Shown here: piece after piece, positions 53,113-62,100 of the stretch | Numbering within the stretch: the first letter of the stretch is position 1 | How the letters are laid out: each line of letters opens with the position of its first letter | Origin: Halorubrum sp. BOL3-1 | Lineage (GTDB): Archaea; Halobacteriota; Halobacteria; Halobacteriales; Haloferacaceae | Assembly (NCBI RefSeq): GCF_004114375.1 | Contig: NZ_CP034692.1 | Span: 1,736,001 to 1,800,000, forward strand | Length of the DNA: 64,000 bases | Reading direction: 5' to 3' | The notes under the pieces: generated by a model | What the model was told of the DNA's origin: nothing | The model's input: the letters and a program-made list of their open reading frames with translations, nothing else | Database searches by the model: none | Program-made: the position numbers and the translations under genes

Positions 53113-54105
53113 TTAGTCGTTCACCACCTCCGGGTCGAGGTAGGCGTACACCAGATCGACGAGGATGTTGACGAGAACGAAGCTCGTGCCGATGACGATG
53201 AGGCTGCCCTGGAGCGCCGGCCAGTCGCGCTGGTTGATACTCTCGATGACTAAGGTTCCGAGGCCCGGCCACGAGAACACCGCCTCGGTGATCACGGCAC
53301 CGCCGATCAGCGTCCCGAGCTGTAGGCCGAGGACGGTGATGACCGGGATGAGGGTGTTTCGAAGGGCGTGTTTGTACCGGATCAGGGTCCCCGGAAGCCC
53401 CTTCGCGCGGGCGGCCTGGACGTAGCCCTTGCTGAGTTCGTCCAACATCCCGGACCGCGTCAGCCGGGTGATGAGCGCCATGAAGTAGGTGCCCAAGGCG
53501 ATCGCGGGCAGCGTGATGTACGCGAGCCACGCGAGCAGCGTCCCGACGAACGGCTCGACGGTAACGACCGACAGCGCGACGTCACCGACGTCGACCCCGC
53601 GGCCGCTGGTGTTGAACACGTCGAACTCCACGGCGAATATCAGGATGAGCATGATCCCGAGCCAGAAGTTCGGGGTCGAGATTCCGCCGAGCGACAGCAG
53701 CGTGGCGCCGTAGTCGACCGACTCGTTGCGCCGGGTCGCGCTGATCACGCCCAGCGGAATCGCGAGGGCGATCGCGACGACGCTGGCCGCGACAGCGAGT
53801 TCGACCGTGGCGGGCAGTCGTTCGAAGACGAGCGTCGTGACCTCCTGTCCCTTAATGTACGACCGGCCCATGTCTCCCTGAAGCAGGTCGAAGACGTACT
53901 GGCCGTACTGGACGTACAGGGGCTGATCGAGGCCGAGCTCGGCGGCGATGGCCTGCCGCGTCTCTTGGGTGGCGTCGAGCGGCGCGACCGCGTTGATCGG
54001 GCTGCCGGGCGTGACGAACCGCAGCGCGAACACGACGGTGATGACGCCCCAGACGACGCCGACCCCCTGGAGGCTTCTTTTGAGTGCGAATCTGCCGAAT
54101 GACAT
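53113..54105 (-). CDS. peptide ABC transporter permease (Dpp/OppB type)
   Basis: A 330-residue permease of the OppB family with about six membrane helices. Its N-terminus starts FALKRSLQGVGVVWGVITVV, and APLDATQETRQAIAAELGLD is the usual extracytoplasmic segment. The EAA-type loop YVQAARAKGLPGTLIRYKHAL is near residue 245, and NTLIPVITVLGLQLGTLIGG follows. It comes 30 bp after the substrate-binding protein gene in the same operon. Confidence 0.93.
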   Translation of the reverse strand: MSFGRFALKRSLQGVGVVWGVITVVFALRFVTPGSPINAVAPLDATQETRQAIAAELGLDQPLYVQYGQYVFDLLQGDMGRSYIKGQEVTTLVFERLPATVELAVAASVVAIALAIPLGVISATRRNESVDYGATLLSLGGISTPNFWLGIMLILIFAVEFDVFNTSGRGVDVGDVALSVVTVEPFVGTLLAWLAYITLPAIALGTYFMALITRLTRSGMLDELSKGYVQAARAKGLPGTLIRYKHALRNTLIPVITVLGLQLGTLIGGAVITEAVFSWPGLGTLVIESINQRDWPALQGSLIVIGTSFVLVNILVDLVYAYLDPEVVND

Positions 54106-54135
54106 TACTAACGGTGTGGGGAGATGGCGGTCGCG

Positions 54136-55755
54136 TTACTGTTGGGTTGCGGTGTCCGGGTCGATGAACTCGTCGGTCCGCGGCTCCCACGAGATGTCGT
54201 TCGAGACGCCGTAGACGCTGAACTGCTGGTGTAGGAACACCCACGGCGCCAGGTCGTGGGCGAGCTGGTTCGCCTCTTGGAGGGTGTCGACGCGCTCGTC
54301 CGAGTCCTCGGTCGCCTCGGCGTCTTCGAGCAGGCCGTCCATCTCGTCGTTCTTTAGTACGGTGAGCGCGCCCTCCGAGGAGAGCAGCGGCGTCAGCGTC
54401 TGACTGCCGTCGAACTCCGCGTTCCCCCACCCGAGGAGGTTAAAGTGCGGGCGGTCCTCGATGTCCGGCGCGGTGACGTCCTGGACGAGCGCGGAGAACT
54501 CGCGCTGTTCGACCTCACAGGAGACGTTCGACAGCGAGTCGATCTGGCTGGCCGCCGCCTGCGCGATGTCGACGTCGCGGAGGTACCGACCGATCGGCGT
54601 CTCCAGCGTTATCTCGACGCCGGCGTGGCCGGACTCCTCGACGAGCCGCTCGGCCTCCTCGGGGTCGTACGGGTACGGATCGATGTCCGGGTTGTAGCCG
54701 ACGTGGTTCTCTAGGGTCGGCTGCGCGGTGATGTTCCCGAAGCCGTTGAGGACGCTCTCGACGATGCTCTCGACGTCGACCGCGTGGTTCATCGCCTGCC
54801 GGAACTGCTGGCTGGAGAACGGTTCCACGTCGTAGCGCATCTGGAGGAAGATGATCCGCGCGCTCCCCACGGAGTTGATCGTCGCGACGTCCGAACCGTT
54901 CACCCGGGAGACCTCGTTCGGCGGGACGTTCGTCACGATATCGGTCTCCTCGGCGAGCAGCTGGTTGACGCGCGTGCTCGACTCGCTAGAAGCGCTCATC
55001 CGGAGCTCGTCGACCGCCGGCGCGTCGTCCCAGTAGTCCTCGTTCGGCTCGTAGATCACTTCGTTGCCCGAGTCGTACCCCGTGACCCGGAACGGGCCGG
55101 TCCCGTTTGCGTTCCGGTTGATGTAGTCGCCGCCGTTCTCCTCGACCCACGACTGCTGTACGATCTCGCCGTTCGTCGCGAACAGCTGGAAGGCGATCGG
55201 ATTGAACCCCTCGAAGGAGACCGTCACCTCCCCGTCGCCGGTCGCGACCTCCGAGACCGGGCCGAGGTCGTTGGACTGCGGGCTCACGATACCGACTTCC
55301 TCGAAGACGATCCGCCGGATACTGTACCGGACGTCCTCCGGGGTGACCTCGTCCCCGTTGTGGAAGGTGAGGCCGTCACGGAGCAGGAAGCGGACGCTGC
55401 CGTCGTCGGTCCGCTCCCACTCGTTCGCGAGTCCGGCGATGATGCCGCCCTGCTTGTCGCGGTCGAGCAGCCCCTCGTACACCTGCCCGACGATGATCTC
55501 GGTGTTCGTTTCCGCGTGGTCCTGCGGGTCGAGTCCGGAGTCCATCTGGCCCATCGTGACGCCGAGTTCGAAGGCGTCGTCGCCGCCGTCGGAACCGTCG
55601 CTCCCGTCGGAACCGTCGCCGCCGTCGCTCCCGTCGGAACCGTCGCCGCCGTCGCCGCCGTTTCCGGAACAGCCGGCGATCCCGACCGCACCGGCCGTTC
55701 CGGCGTACTTGAGCACCGTCCGCCTGTCGACGCGACCGTCGTTGTCAGTAGGCAT
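54136..55755 (-). CDS. peptide ABC transporter substrate-binding lipoprotein
   Basis: A 539-residue solute-binding protein (SBP family 5). The N-terminus has a twin-arginine signal (VDRRTVLKYAGTAGAVGIAG) with the lipobox cysteine at about residue 29 (GIAGC), so it should be exported folded and lipid-anchored. A Gly/Ser/Asp-rich linker (about residues 30-60) made of GSDGSDGG repeats follows. Family marks include YEGLLDRDKQGGIIAGLA, TFHNGDEVTPEDVRYS and QFRQAMNHAVDVE. It is the first gene of the operon, and peptides or nickel-like substrates are possible. Confidence 0.93.
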   Translation of the reverse strand: MPTDNDGRVDRRTVLKYAGTAGAVGIAGCSGNGGDGGDGSDGSDGGDGSDGSDGSDGGDDAFELGVTMGQMDSGLDPQDHAETNTEIIVGQVYEGLLDRDKQGGIIAGLANEWERTDDGSVRFLLRDGLTFHNGDEVTPEDVRYSIRRIVFEEVGIVSPQSNDLGPVSEVATGDGEVTVSFEGFNPIAFQLFATNGEIVQQSWVEENGGDYINRNANGTGPFRVTGYDSGNEVIYEPNEDYWDDAPAVDELRMSASSESSTRVNQLLAEETDIVTNVPPNEVSRVNGSDVATINSVGSARIIFLQMRYDVEPFSSQQFRQAMNHAVDVESIVESVLNGFGNITAQPTLENHVGYNPDIDPYPYDPEEAERLVEESGHAGVEITLETPIGRYLRDVDIAQAAASQIDSLSNVSCEVEQREFSALVQDVTAPDIEDRPHFNLLGWGNAEFDGSQTLTPLLSSEGALTVLKNDEMDGLLEDAEATEDSDERVDTLQEANQLAHDLAPWVFLHQQFSVYGVSNDISWEPRTDEFIDPDTATQQ

Positions 55756-55942
55756 AGAGAGTCACAAACAAGGGAGCGTTATGAACTTATCGCACGGGGA
55801 GAGCGTCCACCACTCCCGCCTGCTGGCGATCTACTGACAGGAGAACCGCTCGCTCGCCCCGATTTTCCGGCGGAAATCACCGGGAATAGAGGGACCGCCG
55901 GAGACCGACGAGTATGTACGTTCGGGAGCGAATACCGTCGAC

Positions 55943-56392
55943 ATGCGCGACCCCGGAGCCCGGTGGGACGACGTGGTGAGTGACGCGGAGTCGACGGCGG
56001 ACGCCTACGAGGAGCGGGGATGGGAGGTCTTGGCGGCCCATCCCGGCGACGTGAACCCCGTCGCCGACGCCGCTCGGGTCGACGTGCTGCTTCCGGGGTC
56101 GGAGTTCGAGGCCGCGATTTCGTCGGTCGACGCCGCCGCGGTCGACGGCGTCGACGTGTACGCGGGCGCCACGGGCGGCGTCGCGTACCGATTGGTGGTC
56201 GCGACCGACGAGGCGGCGCAGGTGGCGCTCTGCGTGCCGACGTACATCGGGAGCGACGACCTCGCCTCGCTGCGCGCGGCCGCCGAGGCGTCAGGGACGC
56301 TCACCGTTCGGCTGCGTCCCCTCGACGACCGCGACGGCGTCGAGATCGCGATCGACGACCCCGCAGTGTTCTTCGACGCGCCGGAAGCGTGA
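55943..56392 (+). CDS. uncharacterised haloarchaeal protein (DUF7529-like)
   Basis: A 149-residue acidic protein. It starts MRDPGARWDDVVSDAESTAD and has GWEVLAAHPGDVNPVADAAR, then YRLVVATDEAAQVALCVPTY and a C-terminal strand pair ending DDPAVFFDAPEA. I know this pattern as DUF7529, not checked. It is conserved in haloarchaea with no known function. It has no membrane segment. The gene is upstream of the purine-related phosphoribosyltransferase on the same strand, 73 bp away. Confidence 0.65.
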   Translation: MRDPGARWDDVVSDAESTADAYEERGWEVLAAHPGDVNPVADAARVDVLLPGSEFEAAISSVDAAAVDGVDVYAGATGGVAYRLVVATDEAAQVALCVPTYIGSDDLASLRAAAEASGTLTVRLRPLDDRDGVEIAIDDPAVFFDAPEA

Positions 56393-56435
56393 GAACCACG
56401 CACGTGGGTATCGATACGGCATCTGACTTCGACGT

Positions 56436-56471
56436 ATTCATACTTGTGCGATCGCGATCATCAGTATGAAT
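56436..56471 (+). promoter_or_regulatory. inverted repeat spanning promoter and start of the HTH-phosphoribosyltransferase gene
   Basis: ATTCATACT (56436-56444) and AGTATGAAT (56463-56471) are perfect 9-bp inverted arms. GATCGCGATC, itself palindromic, lies near the centre. The left arm contains the TATA-like sequence about 28 bp before the ATG at 56466, and the right arm contains that ATG. A dimeric regulator bound here would block initiation, and the HTH of the gene product makes autoregulation plausible. Confidence 0.5.
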
Positions 56472-57179
56472 CGCGCAGAGAAGGCGGCCCTCCAGCTACA
56501 GGCGGTCGCCGTGTTGCGGATGCTGAAGGAGACGCGAACGTACGAGGAGCTGTCAGAGGTCACCGGGCTCCCCGCGGGCGACCTGAACCGGTACGTGAAC
56601 GGCCACGTGCTGCCCGGGACCGGCCGCGCGAGCGAGGTCGTTGAGGCGGTCGGCCGCGAGGCGCTTGCCGACGAGCTGGTCGCGCGCGTCGAGTTCGACG
56701 ACGAGGGGTACGTCGACAACTCCGCCGTCGTCTTCGACCAGTCGTTCCTCGATCTGGTGGCGCCCGTCGCGGCGGAGACCTTCGACTTCGAGACGCCGGA
56801 CGTGGTCCTGACGGCCGCGACCGACGGGATCACGCTGGGCGCGGCGATGGCATCGTTCTTCGACGCGCGGCTCGCGTACGCGAAGAAGTCGAAGGAGACC
56901 GCGGTCGAGGAGTTCATCGAGTCGCGCCAGCGGCTCGCCTCGGGGATCGAACTCACCTACTACCTCCCCGCGAGCGCGCTCGACGCCGGCGACACCGTCC
57001 TCGTCGTCGACGATCTGATCCGCTCGGGCGAGACCCAAGAACTCCTCTTAGACATCGCGTTCCGGGGCGACGCCGACGTCACCGGCGTGTTCACGCTCAT
57101 CGCGATCGGCGACGAGGGGATGGACCGCGCGCGGGAGATCACCGACGCGCCGGTCGGGGCGCTGACGACGTTCGAGTAG
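56466..57179 (+). CDS. HTH-phosphoribosyltransferase family protein, probable purine regulator or salvage enzyme
   Basis: A 237-residue protein. An HTH-like N-terminal region (about residues 10-55, KETRTYEELSEVTGLPAGDL and YVNGHVLPG) precedes a type I phosphoribosyltransferase domain. The PRPP motif VLVVDDLIRSGET is at about residues 178-190. The layout is like bacterial PurR or archaeal PRTase-type regulators and differs from GfcR in its N-terminus. The NCS2 permease gene downstream supports a purine link. Both enzyme and regulator roles are possible. The ATG lies in an inverted repeat. Confidence 0.75.
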   Translation: MNRAEKAALQLQAVAVLRMLKETRTYEELSEVTGLPAGDLNRYVNGHVLPGTGRASEVVEAVGREALADELVARVEFDDEGYVDNSAVVFDQSFLDLVAPVAAETFDFETPDVVLTAATDGITLGAAMASFFDARLAYAKKSKETAVEEFIESRQRLASGIELTYYLPASALDAGDTVLVVDDLIRSGETQELLLDIAFRGDADVTGVFTLIAIGDEGMDRAREITDAPVGALTTFE

Positions 57180-57268
57180 TCTCGGCAACATCCGAACGTG
57201 GTCGACGACGCCATAATAGACACATTCTCGCATATTTTACGTATTTAGGCCGTTCGAAGTGTTATTTA

Positions 57269-57286
57269 GATCCACATATATGGATC
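57269..57286 (+). promoter_or_regulatory. inverted repeat upstream of the NCS2 permease
   Basis: GATCCA-CATATA-TGGATC has perfect 6-bp arms, 58-76 bp before the permease ATG in an AT-rich gap. It may be an operator or part of a promoter. A TATA-like GCTTATCAC stands at about 57306. Confidence 0.35.
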
Positions 57287-57344
57287 ATAACCTGACTCGT
57301 TCAGCAAGGCTTATCACCCGATCCGGCGGTACGTCCACCCGTTA

Positions 57345-58724
57345 ATGGGTCTTTCAGACACGCTGGCCGCGCGGTTCGACGTGGAGTCACACGGATCGGA
57401 CGTCCGGACCGAACTCGTTGCCGGACTGACGACGTTCCTCGCGATGTCGTACATCATCGTGGTGAACCCCGCGATCCTCTCGGACGCGATCCAGATCGAG
57501 GGGTACGGGCAGGGCGAGGTGTTCCAGATGATCGCCATCGCGACGATCCTCTCGGCGGCGGTCGCGACGACGGTGATGGCGCTGTACGCCAACCGCCCGT
57601 TCGGGCTCGCGCCGGGACTCGGGCTCAACGCCTTCTTCACCTACACGGTCGTGATCGGACTCGAGATCCCGTGGCAGACTGCCCTCGCCGCGGTGTTCAC
57701 CGAGGGCATCCTGTTCATAATCCTGACCGCGATCGGCGCCCGGGAGTACGTCATCCGGTTGTTCCCCGAACCGGTGAAGAAGTCGGTCGGGGCCGGTATC
57801 GGGCTGTTCCTGCTGTTCATCGGTCTCCAAGAGCTCCAGATCGTCGTCCCCGACGACGCGACGCTGGTCACGCTCGGCGGAATCTTCGCAAACCCATGGG
57901 CGATCCTCGGGGTCCTCGGCCTCGTCCTGACGTTCGTACTGTGGGCGCGCAACGTCACGGGCGCCATCGTCCTCGGCATCGTGACAACCTCGGTGGCCGG
58001 CTGGGGGCTCACCCTCGGGGGCGTCTTCGACCGGGGAACAGTTACTCCCCCGACCCTACCGGCCGCCCAGTACGACATCACGCCGCTCGCGGGCGCGTTC
58101 GTCGACGGGCTCTCCGGGATCGACCCGGTCACCTTCGTCTTGGTCATGTTCACGTTCTTTTTCGTCGACTTCTTCGACACCGCCGGGACGCTCATCGGCG
58201 TCTCGCAGTTCGGCGACTTCCTCGACGACGACGGCGACCTCCCGGACATAGACAGGCCGCTGATGGCCGACGCGGTCGGCACCACCGTCGGCGCGATGCT
58301 CGGCACCTCCACGGTGACGACCTACATCGAGTCGTCGGCCGGCGTCGAGGAGGGCGGCCGCACCGGACTCACCGCCCTCGTCGTCGCCCTCCTCTTCCTC
58401 GCGTCGCTCGCGGTGATACCGATCGTCGCCGCGATCCCCGAGTACGCCTCCTTCATCGCGCTGATCGTCGTCGGCGTGATGATGCTTCAGGGACTCGTCG
58501 AGGTCGACTGGAGCGACCCGGCGTGGGCGGTCTCTGCCGGGCTCACCGTCACGCTGATGCCGTTCGCCTACTCCATCGCGGACGGACTGGCGGCCGGTAT
58601 CGTCGCGTACCCGATCATCAAGCTCGCCGTCGGTGAGGGCGACGAGGTCGCCCTCGGTCAGTACGCCATCGCCGCGCTGCTCGCCGTCTACTACGTCCTC
58701 TCGACGCGCGGCGTCATTCTCTGA
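57345..58724 (+). CDS. NCS2 family permease (AzgA/PbuG type)
   Basis: A 459-residue nucleobase importer of the AzgA/PbuG group, for hypoxanthine, adenine or guanine. About twelve to fourteen helices are seen. Signatures are TTFLAMSYIIVVNPAIL, NRPFGLAPGLGLNAFFTYTV (about residues 83-102), FFFVDFFDTAGTLIGV and ESSAGVEEGGRTGLTALVV. Preceding it is a phosphoribosyltransferase that could trap the base or regulate the gene. No nucleobase deaminase is adjacent. Confidence 0.93.
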   Translation: MGLSDTLAARFDVESHGSDVRTELVAGLTTFLAMSYIIVVNPAILSDAIQIEGYGQGEVFQMIAIATILSAAVATTVMALYANRPFGLAPGLGLNAFFTYTVVIGLEIPWQTALAAVFTEGILFIILTAIGAREYVIRLFPEPVKKSVGAGIGLFLLFIGLQELQIVVPDDATLVTLGGIFANPWAILGVLGLVLTFVLWARNVTGAIVLGIVTTSVAGWGLTLGGVFDRGTVTPPTLPAAQYDITPLAGAFVDGLSGIDPVTFVLVMFTFFFVDFFDTAGTLIGVSQFGDFLDDDGDLPDIDRPLMADAVGTTVGAMLGTSTVTTYIESSAGVEEGGRTGLTALVVALLFLASLAVIPIVAAIPEYASFIALIVVGVMMLQGLVEVDWSDPAWAVSAGLTVTLMPFAYSIADGLAAGIVAYPIIKLAVGEGDEVALGQYAIAALLAVYYVLSTRGVIL

Positions 58725-58755
58725 GGCGGTCGCGGCGGCGTTCGCTTGCGGCGCC

Positions 58756-58841
58756 GGAGCGCTGTTGAGGCGATCACGAAGACGCGTTGTTGCGGCGAAT
58801 ACGGCGGAGCGCTCTTGAGGCGATCACGGCGGAGCGCTCTT
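58756..58841 (+). repeat. short direct repeats before the glycerate kinase gene
   Basis: GGAGCGCTSTTGAGGCGATCACG occurs at 58756-58778 and 58806-58828, and a third partial copy GGAGCGCTCTTA lies at 58830-58841. The first two copies are 50 bp apart. The last copy overlaps the TATA-like CTTATG of the downstream gene. Confidence 0.7.
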
Positions 58842-58881
58842 ATGTCGTCGGTCTGAACCCGAACCCGAGCGGACCCGACTC

Positions 58882-60378
58882 ATGCCCGACACTCCCGACG
58901 ACCACACCGATCGCCCCGTCACCGTCCGCGGCCGCGAGCGACACGCGAGCGACCCGGCGCGCGGGCTCGCCCTCGACTGCGTCACCGCCGGGATCGAAGC
59001 GGCACACCCGGACGCGGTCGTCGCGGACGCCCTCTCTCTCGACGGCGACCGGCTGACCGTCTCGGACGTGGACGGCGAGGCGACGACTCGCGACCTCGAC
59101 GCGTACGGCCGCGTGGTGGTCGTCGGGGCGGGTAACGCGGCGGGCCACTTCGCGGCCGCGGTCGAGGACCTCCTCGGCGCTCGGATCGACGACGGCGCGG
59201 TCGTCACGGACGACCCGGTCGAGACCGAGCGGATCGCGGTGCTGCCCGGCGACCACCCGACCCCGAGCGAGGCGGGCGTCGAGAGCGCCCGGCGCGTCCG
59301 GGAGGTCGCGGCCGGCGCCGGCGAGCGCGACCTCGTCCTCGCGCTCGTCACCGGCGGCGGGAGCGCGCTGCTGGCGGCGCCCGGGGCCGGCGTCTCCCTC
59401 GACGACCTCCGCGAGACGACCGACGGGCTGCTGGCCAGCGGCGCCGCGATAGCCGAGATCAACGCGGTCCGAAAGCACCTCTCGGCGGTGAAGGGCGGCG
59501 GTCTCGCGCGGGCGGCCGCGCCCGCTGACGCGCTCGGACTCGCGGTCAGCGACGTGACCGGCGACGATCCGACGGTGATCGCGAGCGGTCCCCTCTCTCC
59601 CGATCCGACGACGTACGCGGACGCGCTCGGGGTCCTCGACCGGCACGCGGTCGACGTGCCGGACGCCGTCGGGGACCGGCTGGATCGGGGCGCCGCGGGC
59701 GAGGTCGCGGAGACCCCGAAACCGGGCGGCCCCGCGTTCGACGGCGTCGCCGTCCGCGTCGTCGCGAGCGCGCACACCGCCCTGGACGCGGCCCGGGGGG
59801 TCGCGGCGGCGCGGGGGTACGAGCCGCTCGTGCTCTCCTCGCGGGTGCGCGGCGAGGCCCGGGAGGCGGCGAAGACGCACGCCGCGGTCGCGGAGGAGTG
59901 CCGTGTGGCCGGCGAGCCGGTCGAGCCGCCCGCGGTCGTCCTCTCGGCCGGCGAGGTGACGGTGACGCTCGGAGACGACCCGGGCCGCGGCGGACCGAAC
60001 GGGGAGTTCGCCCTGTCGGCGGCGGTCGAACTCGACGCCGCGGGACCGGCCGGCGAGGGCGTCGTCGTCGCGAGCGTCGACACCGACGGGGTCGACGGCG
60101 CCACCGACGTCGCGGGCGCGCTCGTCGACGGTCGCCTCGTCGGCGGCGGCGCCGACCGCAGCGACCGCGACGCCGACGATCCGCTGGACCGCGAGGCGGC
60201 AGCGAGGGCGCTCGACGCGCACGACGCGTATCCGGCGCTCGACGAGGCGGGCGCGCTGCTCCGGACCGGGCCGACCGGGACGAACGTCAACGACCTGCGC
60301 GCGGTCGTGATCGCGGCGCCCGGAGCGCGTTCGGAGGTGAGCGAGCGGCGACCGCCGTCCGGGTTCGGAAGGGACTAA
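58882..60378 (+). CDS. gck: glycerate 2-kinase
   Basis: This 498-residue kinase phosphorylates D-glycerate at position 2, feeding glycolysis. The DUF4147 N-terminal domain has VVVGAGNAAGHFAAAVEDLL (about residues 74-93), PGDHPTPSEAGVESARRV and LVTGGGSALLAAP. The lysine pair in INAVRKHLSAVKGGGLAR is typical. The C-terminal MOFRL domain shows GGPNGEFALSAAVEL and TDGVDGATDVAGALVDG. The length is slightly long for the family because of an acidic N-terminus. It runs in an array with the next gene, 24 bp downstream. Confidence 0.92.
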   Translation: MPDTPDDHTDRPVTVRGRERHASDPARGLALDCVTAGIEAAHPDAVVADALSLDGDRLTVSDVDGEATTRDLDAYGRVVVVGAGNAAGHFAAAVEDLLGARIDDGAVVTDDPVETERIAVLPGDHPTPSEAGVESARRVREVAAGAGERDLVLALVTGGGSALLAAPGAGVSLDDLRETTDGLLASGAAIAEINAVRKHLSAVKGGGLARAAAPADALGLAVSDVTGDDPTVIASGPLSPDPTTYADALGVLDRHAVDVPDAVGDRLDRGAAGEVAETPKPGGPAFDGVAVRVVASAHTALDAARGVAAARGYEPLVLSSRVRGEAREAAKTHAAVAEECRVAGEPVEPPAVVLSAGEVTVTLGDDPGRGGPNGEFALSAAVELDAAGPAGEGVVVASVDTDGVDGATDVAGALVDGRLVGGGADRSDRDADDPLDREAAARALDAHDAYPALDEAGALLRTGPTGTNVNDLRAVVIAAPGARSEVSERRPPSGFGRD

Positions 60379-60402
60379 GTGCCGGCCGGCAAATTCTGCG
60401 AC

Positions 60403-61461
60403 ATGCAGACGCTGCTTCTCAACGCGGACGACGTGGAGGCGAACGCGGAGATGGACCGCGTGATCGACGCGGTCCGCGGCGCGTTCACGGCCTACGAGCG
60501 CGGCGACGCCAAGATGCCGGCGAAATCGTACGTCGACCTGCCCGAGTACAACGGCGACTTCCGGTCGATGCCGGCCTACCTCGACGTGCGCGAGGAGGAC
60601 GTCGCGGAGGAGACGGCGACCGGAGACGGGTGGGACGCCGCCGGGATCAAGTGGGTGAACGTTCACACCGACAACCCCGCCGACCACGACCTCCCGACCG
60701 TGATGGGGACGATGATCTACTCGGACCCGGAGACGGCGTTCCCGCTGGCGATCCTCGACGGGACGACGCTGACGATGAAACGCACCGGCGCGGCCGCCGC
60801 GGTCGCCACCGACCACCTCGCCGTCCCCGACGCGGACTCGCTCGGGATCGTCGGCGCCGGCGTCCAGTCGTACACCCAGCTGGAGGCGATCGCCGCGGTG
60901 CGAGACGTCGAGGAGGTCGTCGTGAGCGACCTCGACGAGGAGCGCGTCGCGGACTTCGTCGACGCCTTCGAGGACCGGTTCGACGTGCGCGCGGGGTCGG
61001 TCTCGGAGGCCGGCCACTGCGACGTGCTCTCGACGGTGACGCCCGTCGAGGACCCGATCGTCGGTCCCGACGACGTCGGCTCGCACACGCATATCAACGC
61101 GATGGGCGCGGACGCGGAGGGCAAACACGAGCTGGCCGACGACCTCCTCGTAGACGCCACGGTCGTCATCGACGACCACGAGCAGTGCACCCACTCCGGC
61201 GAGATCAACGTCCCCTACGCCGCGGGGACGGTCACCGACGACGACATCGACGGCGAGATCGGCGAGATCGTCGTCGGTCGGCGGGCGGGGCGCCCCGGAA
61301 CGCCGGGGACGCCCGCGGACGCGGACGGCGTGAGCGGCGTCAGTGTCTTCGACTCGACCGGCCTCGCGATTCAGGACGTCGCGGCCGCGCGCGTCGTCTA
61401 CGAGCGCGCCGACGAGCGGGACAACGGCTACCGGTTCGACCTGCTCGGGTTGGACGACTGA
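60403..61461 (+). CDS. ornithine cyclodeaminase/alanine dehydrogenase family protein
   Basis: A 352-residue NAD(P)-binding enzyme of the OCD/mu-crystallin family. [41 protein letters not shown], and the Rossmann motif [17 protein letters not shown] (about residues 145-161) fit. Haloarchaeal members may act as alanine dehydrogenases or in proline/ornithine metabolism. The product is not known here. The start is [11 protein letters not shown], a typical beginning. It probably shares a transcript with gck. Confidence 0.88.
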   Translation: MQTLLLNADDVEANAEMDRVIDAVRGAFTAYERGDAKMPAKSYVDLPEYNGDFRSMPAYLDVREEDVAEETATGDGWDAAGIKWVNVHTDNPADHDLPTVMGTMIYSDPETAFPLAILDGTTLTMKRTGAAAAVATDHLAVPDADSLGIVGAGVQSYTQLEAIAAVRDVEEVVVSDLDEERVADFVDAFEDRFDVRAGSVSEAGHCDVLSTVTPVEDPIVGPDDVGSHTHINAMGADAEGKHELADDLLVDATVVIDDHEQCTHSGEINVPYAAGTVTDDDIDGEIGEIVVGRRAGRPGTPGTPADADGVSGVSVFDSTGLAIQDVAAARVVYERADERDNGYRFDLLGLDD

Positions 61462-61509
61462 GTCCGACGGTCGAGGCGCGGACCTGCGTGCGGCGCCCGA
61501 CGCGCGGAC

Positions 61510-61516
61510 TTTTTAT
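61510..61516 (+). promoter_or_regulatory. dihydrofolate reductase TATA box
   Basis: TTTTTAT lies 22-28 bp before the GTG at 61538 and marks it as a leaderless start. Confidence 0.5.
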
Positions 61517-61537
61517 CGACGCCGCCCTACTCCGACC

Positions 61538-62032
61538 GTGAGACTCGTCAGCATTGCTGCCGTAGCGGAGAATCGGGTGATCGGGAGAGACGGCGAGGTG
61601 CCGTGGCCGCACATCGAGGCGGACGTCAGGCAGTACCGCGAGCGCGTCGCGGGGTCGCCGGTGATCTTGGGTCGGCGGACGTTCGACTCGATGCGCGACG
61701 ACCTCCCCGGGAGCCGCCAGATCGTCGTGAGCAGGAGCGTCGACGGCGTCGACGTCCCGACGGCGACCGTCGGGAGCGGCGACGAGGCGGCGATCGAACT
61801 GGCCCGCGAGGCCGCGGAGGAGGTCGGCGTCGAGACGGTCTACGTCCTCGGCGGGGGCGGGATCTACGAGCTGTTCCAGCCCCACCTCGACGGGATGGCC
61901 CTCAGCCACGTCGACGGCGCCTACGAGGGCGACACGCGATACCCCGACTGGAACGGGGACGAGTGGGAGGTCACGGCGGAGACCGAGTACGACCGGTTCA
62001 CGCTGCGCGAGTGGGTCCGTCGGGAACGGTGA
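61538..62032 (+). CDS. folA: dihydrofolate reductase
   Basis: This 164-residue enzyme reduces dihydrofolate with [25 protein letters not shown], the adenine-binding [11 protein letters not shown] (about residues 43-53), QIVVSRS and [19 protein letters not shown] match the family. The GTG start is preceded by a TATA-like element. It is monocistronic. It converges with rlmE on the other strand, 68 bp away. Confidence 0.94.
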   Translation: MRLVSIAAVAENRVIGRDGEVPWPHIEADVRQYRERVAGSPVILGRRTFDSMRDDLPGSRQIVVSRSVDGVDVPTATVGSGDEAAIELAREAAEEVGVETVYVLGGGGIYELFQPHLDGMALSHVDGAYEGDTRYPDWNGDEWEVTAETEYDRFTLREWVRRER

Positions 62033-62100
62033 ATGGCCTCGGAGATTGGCCCCGAGGCACTCGCCCCGAACCGGCTGTAGACGTCCGGTCGGATCGACCG

